Origin: Paenibacillus sp. CF384
Lineage (GTDB): Bacteria; Bacillota; Bacilli; Paenibacillales; Paenibacillaceae
Direction of reading: 5' to 3'
Assembly (NCBI RefSeq): GCF_900106745.1
Contig: NZ_FNNV01000008.1
Coordinates: 124,001 to 188,000, forward strand
Length of the DNA stretch: 64,000 nucleotides
Position 1 is the first letter of the stretch, and every line of letters begins with the position of its first letter. A program made the translations under genes and the position numbers. Below the pieces are notes generated by a model, which was given only the letters and a program-made list of their open reading frames with translations, searched no databases and was not told the origin of the DNA. Below, piece after piece: positions 53,870 to 62,030 of the stretch.

Positions 53870-54429
53870 CAAACTTACTTGCGGCAAAATCGAGAGAAGA
53901 TCTGCGGGCGTGGTTACTGGAGAATAGTACGATTGAGAAATCGTGCTGGGTCGTGGTTAGCGTGACGCCAACTCCCGATGTCGTGTTATATTTGGATGCC
54001 GTCGAGGAAGCATTGTGCTTCGGTTGGATAGATGGCGTTAAGAAGAAAATATCGGAAACCGAGGTGGCGCAGAGGTTATCCCCCAGAAGCAAAAAGAGCT
54101 CATGGACGGAATTGAACAAAGAACGCGTTCGCCGGCTCGAACGTTTAGGATTCATGCGAGACGAAGGAAGAAAGGTGCTTCCGGATATGAACCCGGAATC
54201 TTTTCGCATGGATGAGGTTATCGAGCAAAGGCTGAGAGAGGAACCGACAGCCTATGCGAACTTCTTGGCTTTTCCGGACCTGTACAAGAGAATTCGCATC
54301 GACACCATTCAAAGCTATAAAGATCAGCCGGAGTTATTTCTGAGCCGATTAGACAAGTTCATTGCCAACACCAAAGCGAACAAGATGTACGGCCAATGGC
54401 ATGATAATGGACGGCTAATAGATGAATAG
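53860..54429 (+). CDS. YdeI/OmpD-associated-family protein
   Basis: 189 aa. The family pattern is clear: LEEALCFGWIDG-like segment (VEEALCFGWIDGVKKKI), the RLSPRSKKSSWTELNKER stretch, and the C-terminal FLAFPDLYKRIRIDTIQ helix. Family members are described as bacteriocin-protection or OmpD-associated proteins, but the biochemical role is unsettled. It overlaps both neighbours (10 and 8 bases), so the three genes are translated together. Confidence 0.85.
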   Translation: MEMTNLLAAKSREDLRAWLLENSTIEKSCWVVVSVTPTPDVVLYLDAVEEALCFGWIDGVKKKISETEVAQRLSPRSKKSSWTELNKERVRRLERLGFMRDEGRKVLPDMNPESFRMDEVIEQRLREEPTAYANFLAFPDLYKRIRIDTIQSYKDQPELFLSRLDKFIANTKANKMYGQWHDNGRLIDE

Positions 54430-54973
54430 TCGCTTCACGTGGGCGCGTGGAAACTTAAACGGTGTACCGTTAGGCATCCGACTAATCGCTTTCCTCTGGG
54501 ATTACGTGATTATATCCGGCTATATCGTTCTGCTAATCGGCCTATCTTTTCTCATTCGTCCTTGGTTGACGCCGTTGTTTACGACCTCCCCATGGTTGGC
54601 GGAGAGCAGTGGGTTCTTATTCATTACGCTCCCTGTATACCTTTATTTTGCAATATGTGAGGGATCGAGCGTGCATGCAACATGGGGGAAAAGACGAATG
54701 GGGATTGTGGTCGCAAGCCGGCGGCATGGTAACCCGGTTCGCTTCGGAGCCTCTCTGCTGCGTTCTGCGCTAAAATTCGCCCCGTGGGAGCTGGCCCATT
54801 TTACCATCTGGCATATGGTCATTCCTACCGACTACCCCGATGCCTTAATCTACTCCTTATTGGGGACCGTCTATGGTCTCGTACTCGTATATTTGATTAG
54901 TCCGTTATTGAATAGAAACAGACAGACGGTCTATGACTTGATCGCGGGGACCGTTATTAGGTATAGGAATTGA
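54422..54973 (+). CDS. RDD-family membrane protein
   Basis: 183 aa with the RDD signature order: an early Arg and Asp (GIRLIAFLWDYVIISG), three membrane helices (about 20-42, 55-77 and 133-155), and TWGKRRMGIVV after the second helix. The late YDLIAGTVI motif is typical. RDD proteins are thought to carry small solutes or ions; the specific role is unknown. Last gene of the small operon, ended by a terminator. Confidence 0.85.
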   Translation: MNSRFTWARGNLNGVPLGIRLIAFLWDYVIISGYIVLLIGLSFLIRPWLTPLFTTSPWLAESSGFLFITLPVYLYFAICEGSSVHATWGKRRMGIVVASRRHGNPVRFGASLLRSALKFAPWELAHFTIWHMVIPTDYPDALIYSLLGTVYGLVLVYLISPLLNRNRQTVYDLIAGTVIRYRN

Positions 54974-55008
54974 GGCAGTTTAGGGAAGTGGTAAACGCTT
55001 GTCACACA

Positions 55009-55037
55009 AACGTCGCACAAAGCGACGTTTTTTTTTT
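55009..55037 (+). terminator. Terminator after the RDD gene
   Basis: AACGTCGC (55009-55016) and GCGACGTT (55022-55029) pair perfectly and run into a stretch of T's. A weak cre-like AAACGCTT lies just upstream, around 54990-55003, on the far side of this terminator from the next gene. Confidence 0.85.
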
Positions 55038-55076
55038 GTGTGGAAGGCGCTTAATATGTAGAATTTATTTTTCCGA

Positions 55077-55105
55077 TTGACATACTCGGAATTTGCTTTT
55101 ATAGT
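55077..55105 (+). promoter_or_regulatory. Strong sigma-A-type promoter of the RbsB-type transporter
   Basis: TTGACA (55077-55082), 17 bases, TATAGT (55100-55105). Near consensus, 49 bases before the start codon of the binding protein. Confidence 0.75.
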
Positions 55106-55153
55106 AAAAACATTCTAATTGAAGAGAACAAGAAATAGGGAGGCAACAATATT

Positions 55154-56245
55154 ATGAACATCCGGAAACACGCGGGCCTCACGCTCGCACTCATCCTCGC
55201 GTTGACACTCGTGCTGTCCGCTTGCGGCAGCAAAGATAAGAATGAGAATAATTCGGCATCCTCCGGCGAGACGGCGCAGCATGCACTTGCGGGCAAGAAG
55301 ATCGCGCTTGTCATGCAATTCAATCAAGGCACGTTCTCGGCCCAATATGTCGACGGCGTAACGAAGCAAGTCGAGAAGTTCGGCGGCAAAGTAACCGTTA
55401 TGGCATCCGACAACGACTTGAATAAAATGGTCTCTAATCTAGATACGGCGATCAACCAGAAATTCGACGGTATCTTGCTCGACCACGGCAATGCTGACGC
55501 GCTGACGAACGGCGTGAACAAAGCAGTCGCCGCTGGCATCCCGGTCGTCGCTTTCGACTCCGGACTGACCGTGGACGGCGTAACGAGCCTGGCTCAGAAC
55601 GACCAATTGTTGGCAGACAAGTCGCTTGCGGCGCTGGCTAAAGACGCTGGCGGCAAAGGCAACATCGTCAAAGTATGGGTGGCCGGCTTCCCGCCGATGG
55701 AATCCCGTCAAATCAAATACGCTGAATTCCTGAAGGCGAATCCGGATATCAAGGAAATTGCGCAATTCGGCGATGCAAGCAAAGCGCAGCTGGACGCGCA
55801 AACGCGAATGGAAGCGATTCTGAAGAAGTACCCGGAGAAAGGCAGCATTACGGCGGTCTGGGCCGCTTGGGATGAATTCGCGAAAGGCGTTACGAACGCG
55901 ATCAAGCAAGCCGGACGCACGGAAATCAAAGTTTATGGTATCGATCTTAGCGACGAGGATCTTGCGCTCATTCAAGATCCGACCAGCCCTTGGGTTGCAT
56001 CGGCAGGCGCTGATCCGTCCTCCATCGGCCAAGTGCAAGCGCGCTACCTTTACCAGAAGCTGAATGGCGACAAGACGGACGCGACGGTGCAGATTGAACC
56101 GGTATTCGTCAGCCGCGACTCGCTGCCAACGGACAAGAAAGTAACGACAGCCGATCTTGGCGAATACGTCGAAGGCTGGGGCAAGAGCGAGCAAGGCAAC
56201 ACGGATTATCTGAAAGAGCTGGAGCAAGCGGTAGGCGCGAAATAA
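55154..56245 (+). CDS. RbsB-type sugar-binding lipoprotein
   Basis: 363 aa with a lipobox LVLSAC (Cys24) and a periplasmic-binding-protein type I fold (KKIALVMQFNQGTFSAQYVDGV; GILLDHGNADALTNGV; GIPVVAFDSG; VYGIDLSDEDLALI). AGGGAGG precedes the ATG. It belongs to the ribose/galactose/xylose transporter class, with its ATPase and permease following. The gene and its two partners look richer in G and C at third positions than the operon on their left. Confidence 0.92.
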   Translation: MNIRKHAGLTLALILALTLVLSACGSKDKNENNSASSGETAQHALAGKKIALVMQFNQGTFSAQYVDGVTKQVEKFGGKVTVMASDNDLNKMVSNLDTAINQKFDGILLDHGNADALTNGVNKAVAAGIPVVAFDSGLTVDGVTSLAQNDQLLADKSLAALAKDAGGKGNIVKVWVAGFPPMESRQIKYAEFLKANPDIKEIAQFGDASKAQLDAQTRMEAILKKYPEKGSITAVWAAWDEFAKGVTNAIKQAGRTEIKVYGIDLSDEDLALIQDPTSPWVASAGADPSSIGQVQARYLYQKLNGDKTDATVQIEPVFVSRDSLPTDKKVTTADLGEYVEGWGKSEQGNTDYLKELEQAVGAK

Positions 56246-56295
56246 GCGCTGGTAATAAGCGACATAGCGATACGCAATGATGAAGAATCAGCAGG

Positions 56296-56325
56296 AAACG
56301 GCGCGGAGCTTCCGCGCCGTTTTGT
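56296..56325 (+). terminator. Intercistronic hairpin after the binding-protein gene
   Basis: AAACGGCGCGGA (56296-56307) pairs perfectly with TCCGCGCCGTTT (56311-56322) around a 3-base loop. It is likely partial, keeping the binding protein in excess over the ATPase and permease. Confidence 0.75.
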
Positions 56326-56362
56326 TCTATCTGGAAGAGCTTCTGAGAGGAGATGAGCGATC

Positions 56363-57895
56363 ATGGTAGATGGACAAGCTGCAAGCACGGCGAGCATGCT
56401 GCGCATGAATGGCATCGGTAAGTCTTTCGCAGGCGTCGCGGCGCTGAAGAGCGTCGATTTCGAGCTGCGAAGCGGCGAGGTTCACGCACTTCTCGGCGCG
56501 AACGGGGCCGGCAAGAGTACGTTGATGAAGATTTTATCCGGTGCATACGCGGGCGACAATGGCACGGTCGAGATCGATGGCCAGACGCTAATCATCCGCT
56601 CGCCGGCGGACGCAAAGAAGAACGGCATCCACTGCGTGTATCAGGAGGTGGATACGTCGCTTGTGCAGCATCTGAGCGTCGCGGAGAATATTATGCTCGA
56701 CCGCATGGCCGCTTCAGAAGGCAGCGCCTGGATCTCTTGGAGCAAACTGAAGCAGGATGCCGCGCAGGTGCTGGATAAGCTCGGGCTTGGCATCAATATT
56801 AACAGCAGCGTGTCGGAGTTGACGCTGGCGGAGAAGCAGCTCGTGCTTATCGCGCGGCTGTTCGCTCAAGATGCGAAGTTCGTCATTCTCGACGAGCCGA
56901 CGGCACCGCTGAGTATAGAGGAAGCCGACCGGTTATTCGGTCTGATGGACGGCTTGAAGGCGGCCGGCATCGGCATCGTCTTCATCTCGCATCGCTTGCC
57001 GGAAGTGTTTCGGGTTAGCGACCGGATCACGGTCATGAGGGACGGAGGCGTCGTCTTGAACGTATCGGCAGCCGCGACAACCATCGCTGACGTCATCCGC
57101 GCGATGCTCGGCAAGAGCTTCGAGGAGGAGTATCCGAAACTGCCAGCGGTTATTGGAGAGCCGATCTTGGAGACTCGCGGGTTGGCAGCGGGACGTCGCG
57201 TGCGTGGCGTGGACCTGACCGTACACAGCGGCGAGATCGTCGCGGTCGTCGGTCTTGTCGGCGCCGGCAAGACCGAACTGTCACGACTGTTGTTCGGCGT
57301 GGACGTCGCAGATGGCGGCAGCATCTCGCTTGCCGACAAGGTGGTCGTGCTGCGTTCGCCGGCAGATGCCGTGGAAGCGGGAATCGTGCTTGTGCCCGAG
57401 GAACGGCGCAAGGAAGGGATACTCGTGCGCGAATCCGTGCTGCACAATTTGAGCCTGCCGATTCTGCGCTCGCTCAGCAAGTTCGGCTTTATCTCCGGCG
57501 CCAAGGAGAAACTCCACGGGGCGGACGTGATCGGGCGGCTCGGCATCAAGGCGTCGCATCCCGATATCGCGACGGCGTTCCTCAGCGGCGGCAACCAGCA
57601 GAAGGTAGCAATCGGCAAATGGATGAGCACGGACGCGCGTGTTTTTGTGTTCGACGAGCCGACGAAGGGCGTAGACATCGGCGCGAAGCGAGATATTTTC
57701 CGGATCATCGGGGAGTTAGCGCAACAAGGGAAAGGCATCTTGTATTTAACCTGTGAATTTGCGGAAGCGCTGGGTCTGGCCGATCGCATTCTCGTCCTGT
57801 GCGACGGGAAGATCGTCCGCTCGTTCCGGCGGGGTGAAGCGTCGCAGGAAGATTTGCTTTATTTTGCGAGTGCAGGTAAGGAGGAAATGTTATGA
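56363..57895 (+). CDS. RbsA/MglA-type double ABC ATPase
   Basis: 510 aa with two fused nucleotide-binding domains. First: Walker A GANGAGKST, a degenerate signature (ELTLAEKQLV), Walker B VILDEPTAPLS. Second: a changed Walker A (GLVGAGKTEL), signature FLSGGNQQKVAIGKW, Walker B FVFDEPTKGVDIGAK. This is the normal asymmetric layout of the RbsA/MglA/XylG group. It powers import by the permease whose gene overlaps its last four bases. Confidence 0.94.
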   Translation: MVDGQAASTASMLRMNGIGKSFAGVAALKSVDFELRSGEVHALLGANGAGKSTLMKILSGAYAGDNGTVEIDGQTLIIRSPADAKKNGIHCVYQEVDTSLVQHLSVAENIMLDRMAASEGSAWISWSKLKQDAAQVLDKLGLGININSSVSELTLAEKQLVLIARLFAQDAKFVILDEPTAPLSIEEADRLFGLMDGLKAAGIGIVFISHRLPEVFRVSDRITVMRDGGVVLNVSAAATTIADVIRAMLGKSFEEEYPKLPAVIGEPILETRGLAAGRRVRGVDLTVHSGEIVAVVGLVGAGKTELSRLLFGVDVADGGSISLADKVVVLRSPADAVEAGIVLVPEERRKEGILVRESVLHNLSLPILRSLSKFGFISGAKEKLHGADVIGRLGIKASHPDIATAFLSGGNQQKVAIGKWMSTDARVFVFDEPTKGVDIGAKRDIFRIIGELAQQGKGILYLTCEFAEALGLADRILVLCDGKIVRSFRRGEASQEDLLYFASAGKEEML

Positions 57896-58878
57896 ACAAT
57901 CGGCTGCTGCAATTCTCGTTTAAGTATGGAGCGATTATTTTCATCGGAATCGTCTTGCTGTTCTTCTCGCTCTATAACGAATATTTTCTAACGTACAACA
58001 ATATCGCGGATATTCTGCGCTCCATCTCCATCGTGACGTTCGTCGCCATCGGGGTGACGATCTCGCTTACCGTCGACGGCTTCGATTTGTCCGTCGGGTC
58101 TACCGTGTCGCTGGCAACCGTATTGTCGGCGACGATGATGGTTTGGTACCAAATGCCGCTCGCCGTCGTCATTATCGTACCGATCGTGTTCGGAGCTCTA
58201 ATCGGACTGATCAATGCTTTTCTAATCGTAAAGGTTCGCATTCCGGATCTGCTGGCCACGCTGGCGGTCATGTATATCGTTAGTGGTGTGCATAAGACGT
58301 ACACGAAGGGCTATTCCATCTACAGCAACATGCAGATGCAGGACGGAAGCAAGGCGCCCGGCGAAATCACGAAGCAATTTCTCTGGATTGGTCAAGGCAA
58401 ATTACTTGGCGTGCCGTTCCCCGTCGTTCTCATGGTGATTGCAGTCGTCGCGGCGCATCTGTTCTTCAAGTACACGCGCCTTGGCAGGCAGATGATCATG
58501 ATGGGCGGAAACGAGGAAGCGGCCCGCTTATCCGGCTTGCGCGTCAAACGCGTTCGAACACTCGCGTATGTCGCGTCCGGCGTGCTGGCGGCGATCGGCG
58601 GTATCCTGTTCACCGCCCGGGTTGGCAACGGTCAAGTCGATGCCGGAGCGCCGATGCTCATGGAAGCGGTCGCCGCCGTATTTGTCGGCTACTCCGTCTT
58701 CGGTGCGGGACGTCCGAACGTCATCGGCACTTTTTTCGGCGCGATCCTGATCGGCGTACTCGTCAACGGCATGACGATGATGAACGTGGAATATTACACT
58801 ACGGACATCATCAAAGGGGCAGTGCTCGTGCTAGCGCTGGCGGTCACGTTCATTCACCTTAACCGGCGCAGAGGTTAA
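57892..58878 (+). CDS. RbsC-type sugar ABC permease
   Basis: 328 aa with eight to ten hydrophobic helices and the family motifs (VDGFDLSVGSTVSLATVLSA near 60-80; NEEAARLSGLRVKRVR; GGILFTARVGNGQVDAGAP). ATG overlaps the ATPase stop. Completes a self-contained transporter; a pentose or hexose is likely, but nothing here names it. No terminator is visible; an IS remnant starts about 25 bases after the stop. Confidence 0.93.
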   Translation: MNNRLLQFSFKYGAIIFIGIVLLFFSLYNEYFLTYNNIADILRSISIVTFVAIGVTISLTVDGFDLSVGSTVSLATVLSATMMVWYQMPLAVVIIVPIVFGALIGLINAFLIVKVRIPDLLATLAVMYIVSGVHKTYTKGYSIYSNMQMQDGSKAPGEITKQFLWIGQGKLLGVPFPVVLMVIAVVAAHLFFKYTRLGRQMIMMGGNEEAARLSGLRVKRVRTLAYVASGVLAAIGGILFTARVGNGQVDAGAPMLMEAVAAVFVGYSVFGAGRPNVIGTFFGAILIGVLVNGMTMMNVEYYTTDIIKGAVLVLALAVTFIHLNRRRG

Positions 58879-58895
58879 TGGTTATCTGTAAGCCT

Positions 58896-59082
58896 AGGGG
58901 GACTGACCCCATAACGTGAGACAAATTAAAACACCTTCAAGTGAAAGGCCCCATGTCGTAAGATGTGGAGGACAACTTGGAGGTGTTTTTGCATTGGCAA
59001 CAAGAGTCAGTTACCCGGTGGAAGTAAAGATGAAAGCCATTGAAATGAGACTGGCAGGTATTCCGGTTAAGAAGGTCATGGA
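58896..59082 (+). mobile_element. Truncated left end of an IS3-family insertion sequence
   Basis: Starts with a TGACCCC-type end near 58904, followed by a short leader and the first about 30 residues of an IS3/IS150-type OrfA (ATRVSYPVEVKMKAIEM, then RLAGIPVKKVMD), beginning at a TTG near 58992. The reading frame then runs into unrelated DNA at about 59082, where the end of the convergent AraC-like gene begins. Only the left tip of the element remains. Confidence 0.7.
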
Positions 59083-59090
59083 TCAGCCCG

Positions 59091-59933
59091 TTACAGCCTG
59101 CAGAAGAACCGAACCATCGCCTTAATCATATACTCTCTGCCGATGGGGCCCCAAGGGTCCCATTCCAGGCTGTCGGGGAAATACACCCTGTTCCCCTTCA
59201 CCGCTGAGAGCTGCTGCCATCTTGAGTCGGCAGCGAATTCATGGATGGAGGCGTCATCGCTCCATATAACAAGAATTTGCTCGGGGTCCAGCTCGACGAC
59301 TCGGTCGAATGCATGATCCATATAACTGCCGTGCGTAACGCGATCGTCCGACAGGAACCCGAGCCGATCATACAGCTCGCTGATCTGAAACGGCTTCGAT
59401 AGCCGCTGTTCCATATAATCAATCGTCGTCTGGATCGAATCGTGCCCGATCCGATCAGGTGCTTGCTGATGAGCATGCAGATGCAAGAGGAGCTCCAGAA
59501 ACGCATGCTGTCTTCTCAGCATGCCGATCTCGCTCTCTTCCGTCATCGCTTGGTGCAGCAGCGACAGCTGCGATTCGGTGAGCGCGGAAGCTGCTCGATG
59601 TATCGTTCCATTTCCGGTTATGGAGGGAAGTTTCCCTCCAACTGTCTCCGTTTCGCCGATATGCAGTGCGCTGTACGTGATCAATGCCACCTTCAAGGTG
59701 CCAATTGAATCGGTCATCAGCTCGAAGCTTCCTTCCCCCGGATGAAAGAAGAAAAAAACGCCTTCCTTGATTGCGCTCGAAATGCCGTTCCGCAGAAACA
59801 GCTGGCCGCTTCCTCCTTGGACAATGACGATTAATCCGCTTCCGGCATGCATCGGCTCCGAACGAAAGCTGCGTTTGAAATGAATGAGTTTTATCGATAA
59901 GGGATAGCAGGATAAATAGTGGGATGTTGACAT
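59091..59933 (-). pseudogene. Internally deleted Btr-like AraC regulator (iron/siderophore)
   Basis: 280 aa, open throughout. Residues 1-150 resemble the N-terminal ligand domain of AraC regulators. At about 165-195 an AraC helix-turn-helix begins (SIQTTIDYMEQRLSKPFQISEL) but breaks off after the first helices. The rest (YDRLGF... to the end, with FDRVVELDPEQILVIWSDD and LSAVKGNRVYFPDS) is the last part of a FecB-type siderophore-binding domain. Full-length Btr/YbbB-type proteins are about 530-550 aa with the whole AraC domain and whole binding domain, so about 250 residues are missing in frame. The product cannot bind DNA normally. A perfect Fur box precedes it. I call it a pseudogene, although the shortened protein may still be made. 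Confidence 0.7.
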
Positions 59934-59966
59934 GAAGTTGAATCCTTTTCATTAGTAATTAGCGCT

Positions 59967-59989
59967 TAATTGATAATCATTATCAATTA
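59967..59989. promoter_or_regulatory. Perfect Fur box between the AraC-like gene and the siderophore operon
   Basis: The core TGATAATCATTATCA (59971-59985) is an exact match to the Bacillus Fur consensus, and the palindrome extends perfectly to 23 bp. It lies 34 bases upstream of the AraC-like start and shows iron control of that gene. Confidence 0.9.
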
Positions 59990-60084
59990 CAAGTTTAACA
60001 GGTTTGGGGCTGCCAGCCAATAAGTAAATTTGTTGATGTCGCTAAATGAAGATTTTGTCCAAAAAAAAATGACAATGTGGTGCA

Positions 60085-60134
60085 TTGGAATCAAATAGAT
60101 CGATAGGTACAATAGGTAATGAAAATGATTCTCA
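60085..60134 (+). promoter_or_regulatory. Promoter with second Fur box for the siderophore uptake operon
   Basis: TTGGAA (60085-60090), 17 bases, TACAAT (60108-60113), immediately followed by TGAAAATGATTCTCA (60120-60134), which matches the Fur consensus except at two positions. A repressor bound there would cover the transcription start. Confidence 0.75.
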
Positions 60135-60184
60135 TCGACAAATGTAAGGGGTTGTAGAAAACGGTAAGGTATATAACGCTCCTG

Positions 60185-60628
60185 TTGTTTATCGGACTGC
60201 TCTTGTCCGGCTGCGGGACTGCCGAGTCCGGCGGACCGAAAGAAGTGGACAAGCCTGTCGCGGAGGAAGCCTTGTCGGCCGAATCGTCGGGTGATCCTCT
60301 TGACCAGATAGAGGCGGCTCAGATTGATGATCCGGCGGCTGCGGCAAAGGAGATGACCAGCTTGATCAAGACGTTCAAAGACGCGGTGGAATCGGACAAC
60401 AAGGAAGAAGCTATCGCGCAGGCTGTACGGATGGCATCCATCTGGAAGTCGCTGAGCACCGACATGCCGCAAGAACAATCCAAACGCTTGAATCAGATGA
60501 ATGCTGATTTACGGGGGTTGCTCGAAGCGGTGCATGCCGAGAATTGGGATAAAGCCAAGCTTGTCGATCTCGATTATTCGCTTTACCAAGGGTTCCGGGA
60601 AGTGAAGACCGTACTACTACTTTCATAA
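60185..60628 (+). CDS. Small lipoprotein of the siderophore operon (unusual or lost start)
   Basis: 147 aa if read from the TTG at 60185. The true reading frame clearly extends upstream to an expected signal peptide (KTVRYITLLLFIGLLLSGC), but the codon before KT is TAG (60155-60157) and no ATG, GTG or TTG lies between. AAGGGG at about 60146 marks where a start should be. The mature part is helical and acidic (EMTSLIKTFKDAVESDNKEEA; LRGLLEAVHAENWDKAKL). Either a rare start codon is used or the start codon has been lost. Function unknown; position in a Fur-controlled operon suggests iron binding or uptake. Confidence 0.55.
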   Translation: MFIGLLLSGCGTAESGGPKEVDKPVAEEALSAESSGDPLDQIEAAQIDDPAAAAKEMTSLIKTFKDAVESDNKEEAIAQAVRMASIWKSLSTDMPQEQSKRLNQMNADLRGLLEAVHAENWDKAKLVDLDYSLYQGFREVKTVLLLS

Positions 60629-60647
60629 AGAGAAAGGTGAAACAACA

Positions 60648-61931
60648 ATGGTATCAAGCAAAAAATATCTCGCATTCATGCTCTGCATCGGCCTTATCAT
60701 GGCACTTGTGCCTGCAACGGCCGCAGCGGCGGCAACAAAAACGATCAGCGTAACGATTGACGGCAAAAAACAAAGCTATTCGGCAAGTCCGCGCGTCGTG
60801 AACGGCCGCACGCTCGTACCGTACCGCGCAATCGCCGAAGCGCTTGGTGGTACGGTTTCCTATGACGCCAAATCCCAAAAAGCAACGATTAAAAAAAGCG
60901 GTGCGACAATTGAGCTGACGCAAGGCAGCAAGAAGGCCTACATTAACGGCAGCGCGGTTTCGCTTGACGCGGGTCCGATGAACTCAAACGGCAATGTGCT
61001 TGTACCTTTACGTTTCGTAGGCGAATCGCTGGGCGTATGGGTGACTTGGAACGGCACTTCTTCCACGGCTGTCTTGGAAACCAAGCGGACGTTCAAGCAC
61101 CGGCTGGGCAGCGCGGAGTTGAATCATGTGCCAAAACGCGTCGTCGTCCTGTTCAACGGCGGGGTCGACATCTCCGTCCTGCTTAAAGTTAAGCCTGTCG
61201 GCGCGGTGGAATCCTATATCCAACAGCCATTCTATGAATATATCCGCCCGAGCCTGATCGGCACGAAGACGCTTGGCGATGAGACGCAGCCGAACGTGGA
61301 AGCGATCGCGGCACTTAAGCCGGACGTCATTATCGGCACGATCGAGCGGCACGAAAAAATTTATCCGCAATTGAGCAAGATCGCTCCGACGATCATCATG
61401 GACGATCTGTCCGCTTGGCAGGAGAACCTGCAAGTCATTTCCAAAGTATACAACAAAGAAGAAGCGGCATCGGCGTTCATGGCTGACTGGGATGCGCAAG
61501 TGGCCGATTTCAAGAAGAAGCTGCCTGCGAGCATCAAAGGCTCCGCGATTTCGATTATCCGCGTCAACCCGAACGGCACGGCACGCGCTTACAATGCGGG
61601 CTTCGCGTATAAAATTTTCAAGGAATTGGGCTTCTCGACGCCTAAAGCACAGCTGGCGACAGGCCAAGAATTTATTGCGGTCAACTCGCAGGAGCAAGTA
61701 TCCTTGCTTGACGGCGATTACATCTTCGACTTCACCACGGACTGGGATGGGGACGGCGCCGTTCTGCAGCATCAGAAAACGTGGACGTCCAGCGCGCTAT
61801 GGAAGAACCTGAAAGGCGTCAAAAATAACCACTACTACAAAGTCAACTCCGTTACTTGGAACCTGTCGGGAGGCGCGCTTGCAGCCAAGCTGATGCTGGA
61901 CGACCTCTACTTCCACTTCGGCTTGGAATAA
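60648..61931 (+). CDS. Stalk-domain / FecB-type siderophore-binding fusion protein
   Basis: 427 aa. Signal peptide (1-27) without a lipobox; a copper-amine-oxidase-like stalk domain (about 30-145: GRTLVPYRAIAEALGGTVSYD; VLVPLRFVGESLGVWVTWNG); then a FecB/BtuF-type binding domain (about 155-425: RVVVLFNGGVDISVLLKVKPVGA, PNVEAIAALKPDVIIGT, WKNLKGVKNNHYYKVNS). Usual Gram-positive siderophore-binding proteins are lipid-anchored; here the stalk domain may replace that anchor by binding the wall or another protein. It feeds the two FecCD permeases downstream. Confidence 0.85.
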   Translation: MVSSKKYLAFMLCIGLIMALVPATAAAAATKTISVTIDGKKQSYSASPRVVNGRTLVPYRAIAEALGGTVSYDAKSQKATIKKSGATIELTQGSKKAYINGSAVSLDAGPMNSNGNVLVPLRFVGESLGVWVTWNGTSSTAVLETKRTFKHRLGSAELNHVPKRVVVLFNGGVDISVLLKVKPVGAVESYIQQPFYEYIRPSLIGTKTLGDETQPNVEAIAALKPDVIIGTIERHEKIYPQLSKIAPTIIMDDLSAWQENLQVISKVYNKEEAASAFMADWDAQVADFKKKLPASIKGSAISIIRVNPNGTARAYNAGFAYKIFKELGFSTPKAQLATGQEFIAVNSQEQVSLLDGDYIFDFTTDWDGDGAVLQHQKTWTSSALWKNLKGVKNNHYYKVNSVTWNLSGGALAAKLMLDDLYFHFGLE

Positions 61932-61964
61932 TAAGAACGGGCCGATATATGTAAGGGAAAACGG

Positions 61965-61994
61965 AAGAATGAGCCGATTGGGCTCATTCTTTTG
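61965..61994 (+). terminator. Intercistronic hairpin after the binding-protein gene
   Basis: AAGAATGAGCC (61965-61975) pairs perfectly with GGCTCATTCTT (61981-61991), followed by TTGC. Likely attenuates the permease genes. Confidence 0.75.
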
Positions 61995-62030
61995 CTGTAT
62001 GTACGTGTGGGGGAGGAAGCGGAATCGGGC

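Noticed and set aside
54990-55003. cre site controlling the RbsB-type operon
   Set aside because: Match to the cre consensus is weak and the site is separated from the operon promoter by a strong terminator.
55439-56227. 262-codon minus-strand frame opposite the RbsB-type gene
   Set aside because: Long only because the plus-strand gene is rich in G/C at third positions; no start signals or family features.
56866-57789. 307-codon minus-strand frame opposite the ABC ATPase gene
   Set aside because: Antisense to a complete double ATPase with all motifs in the other strand.
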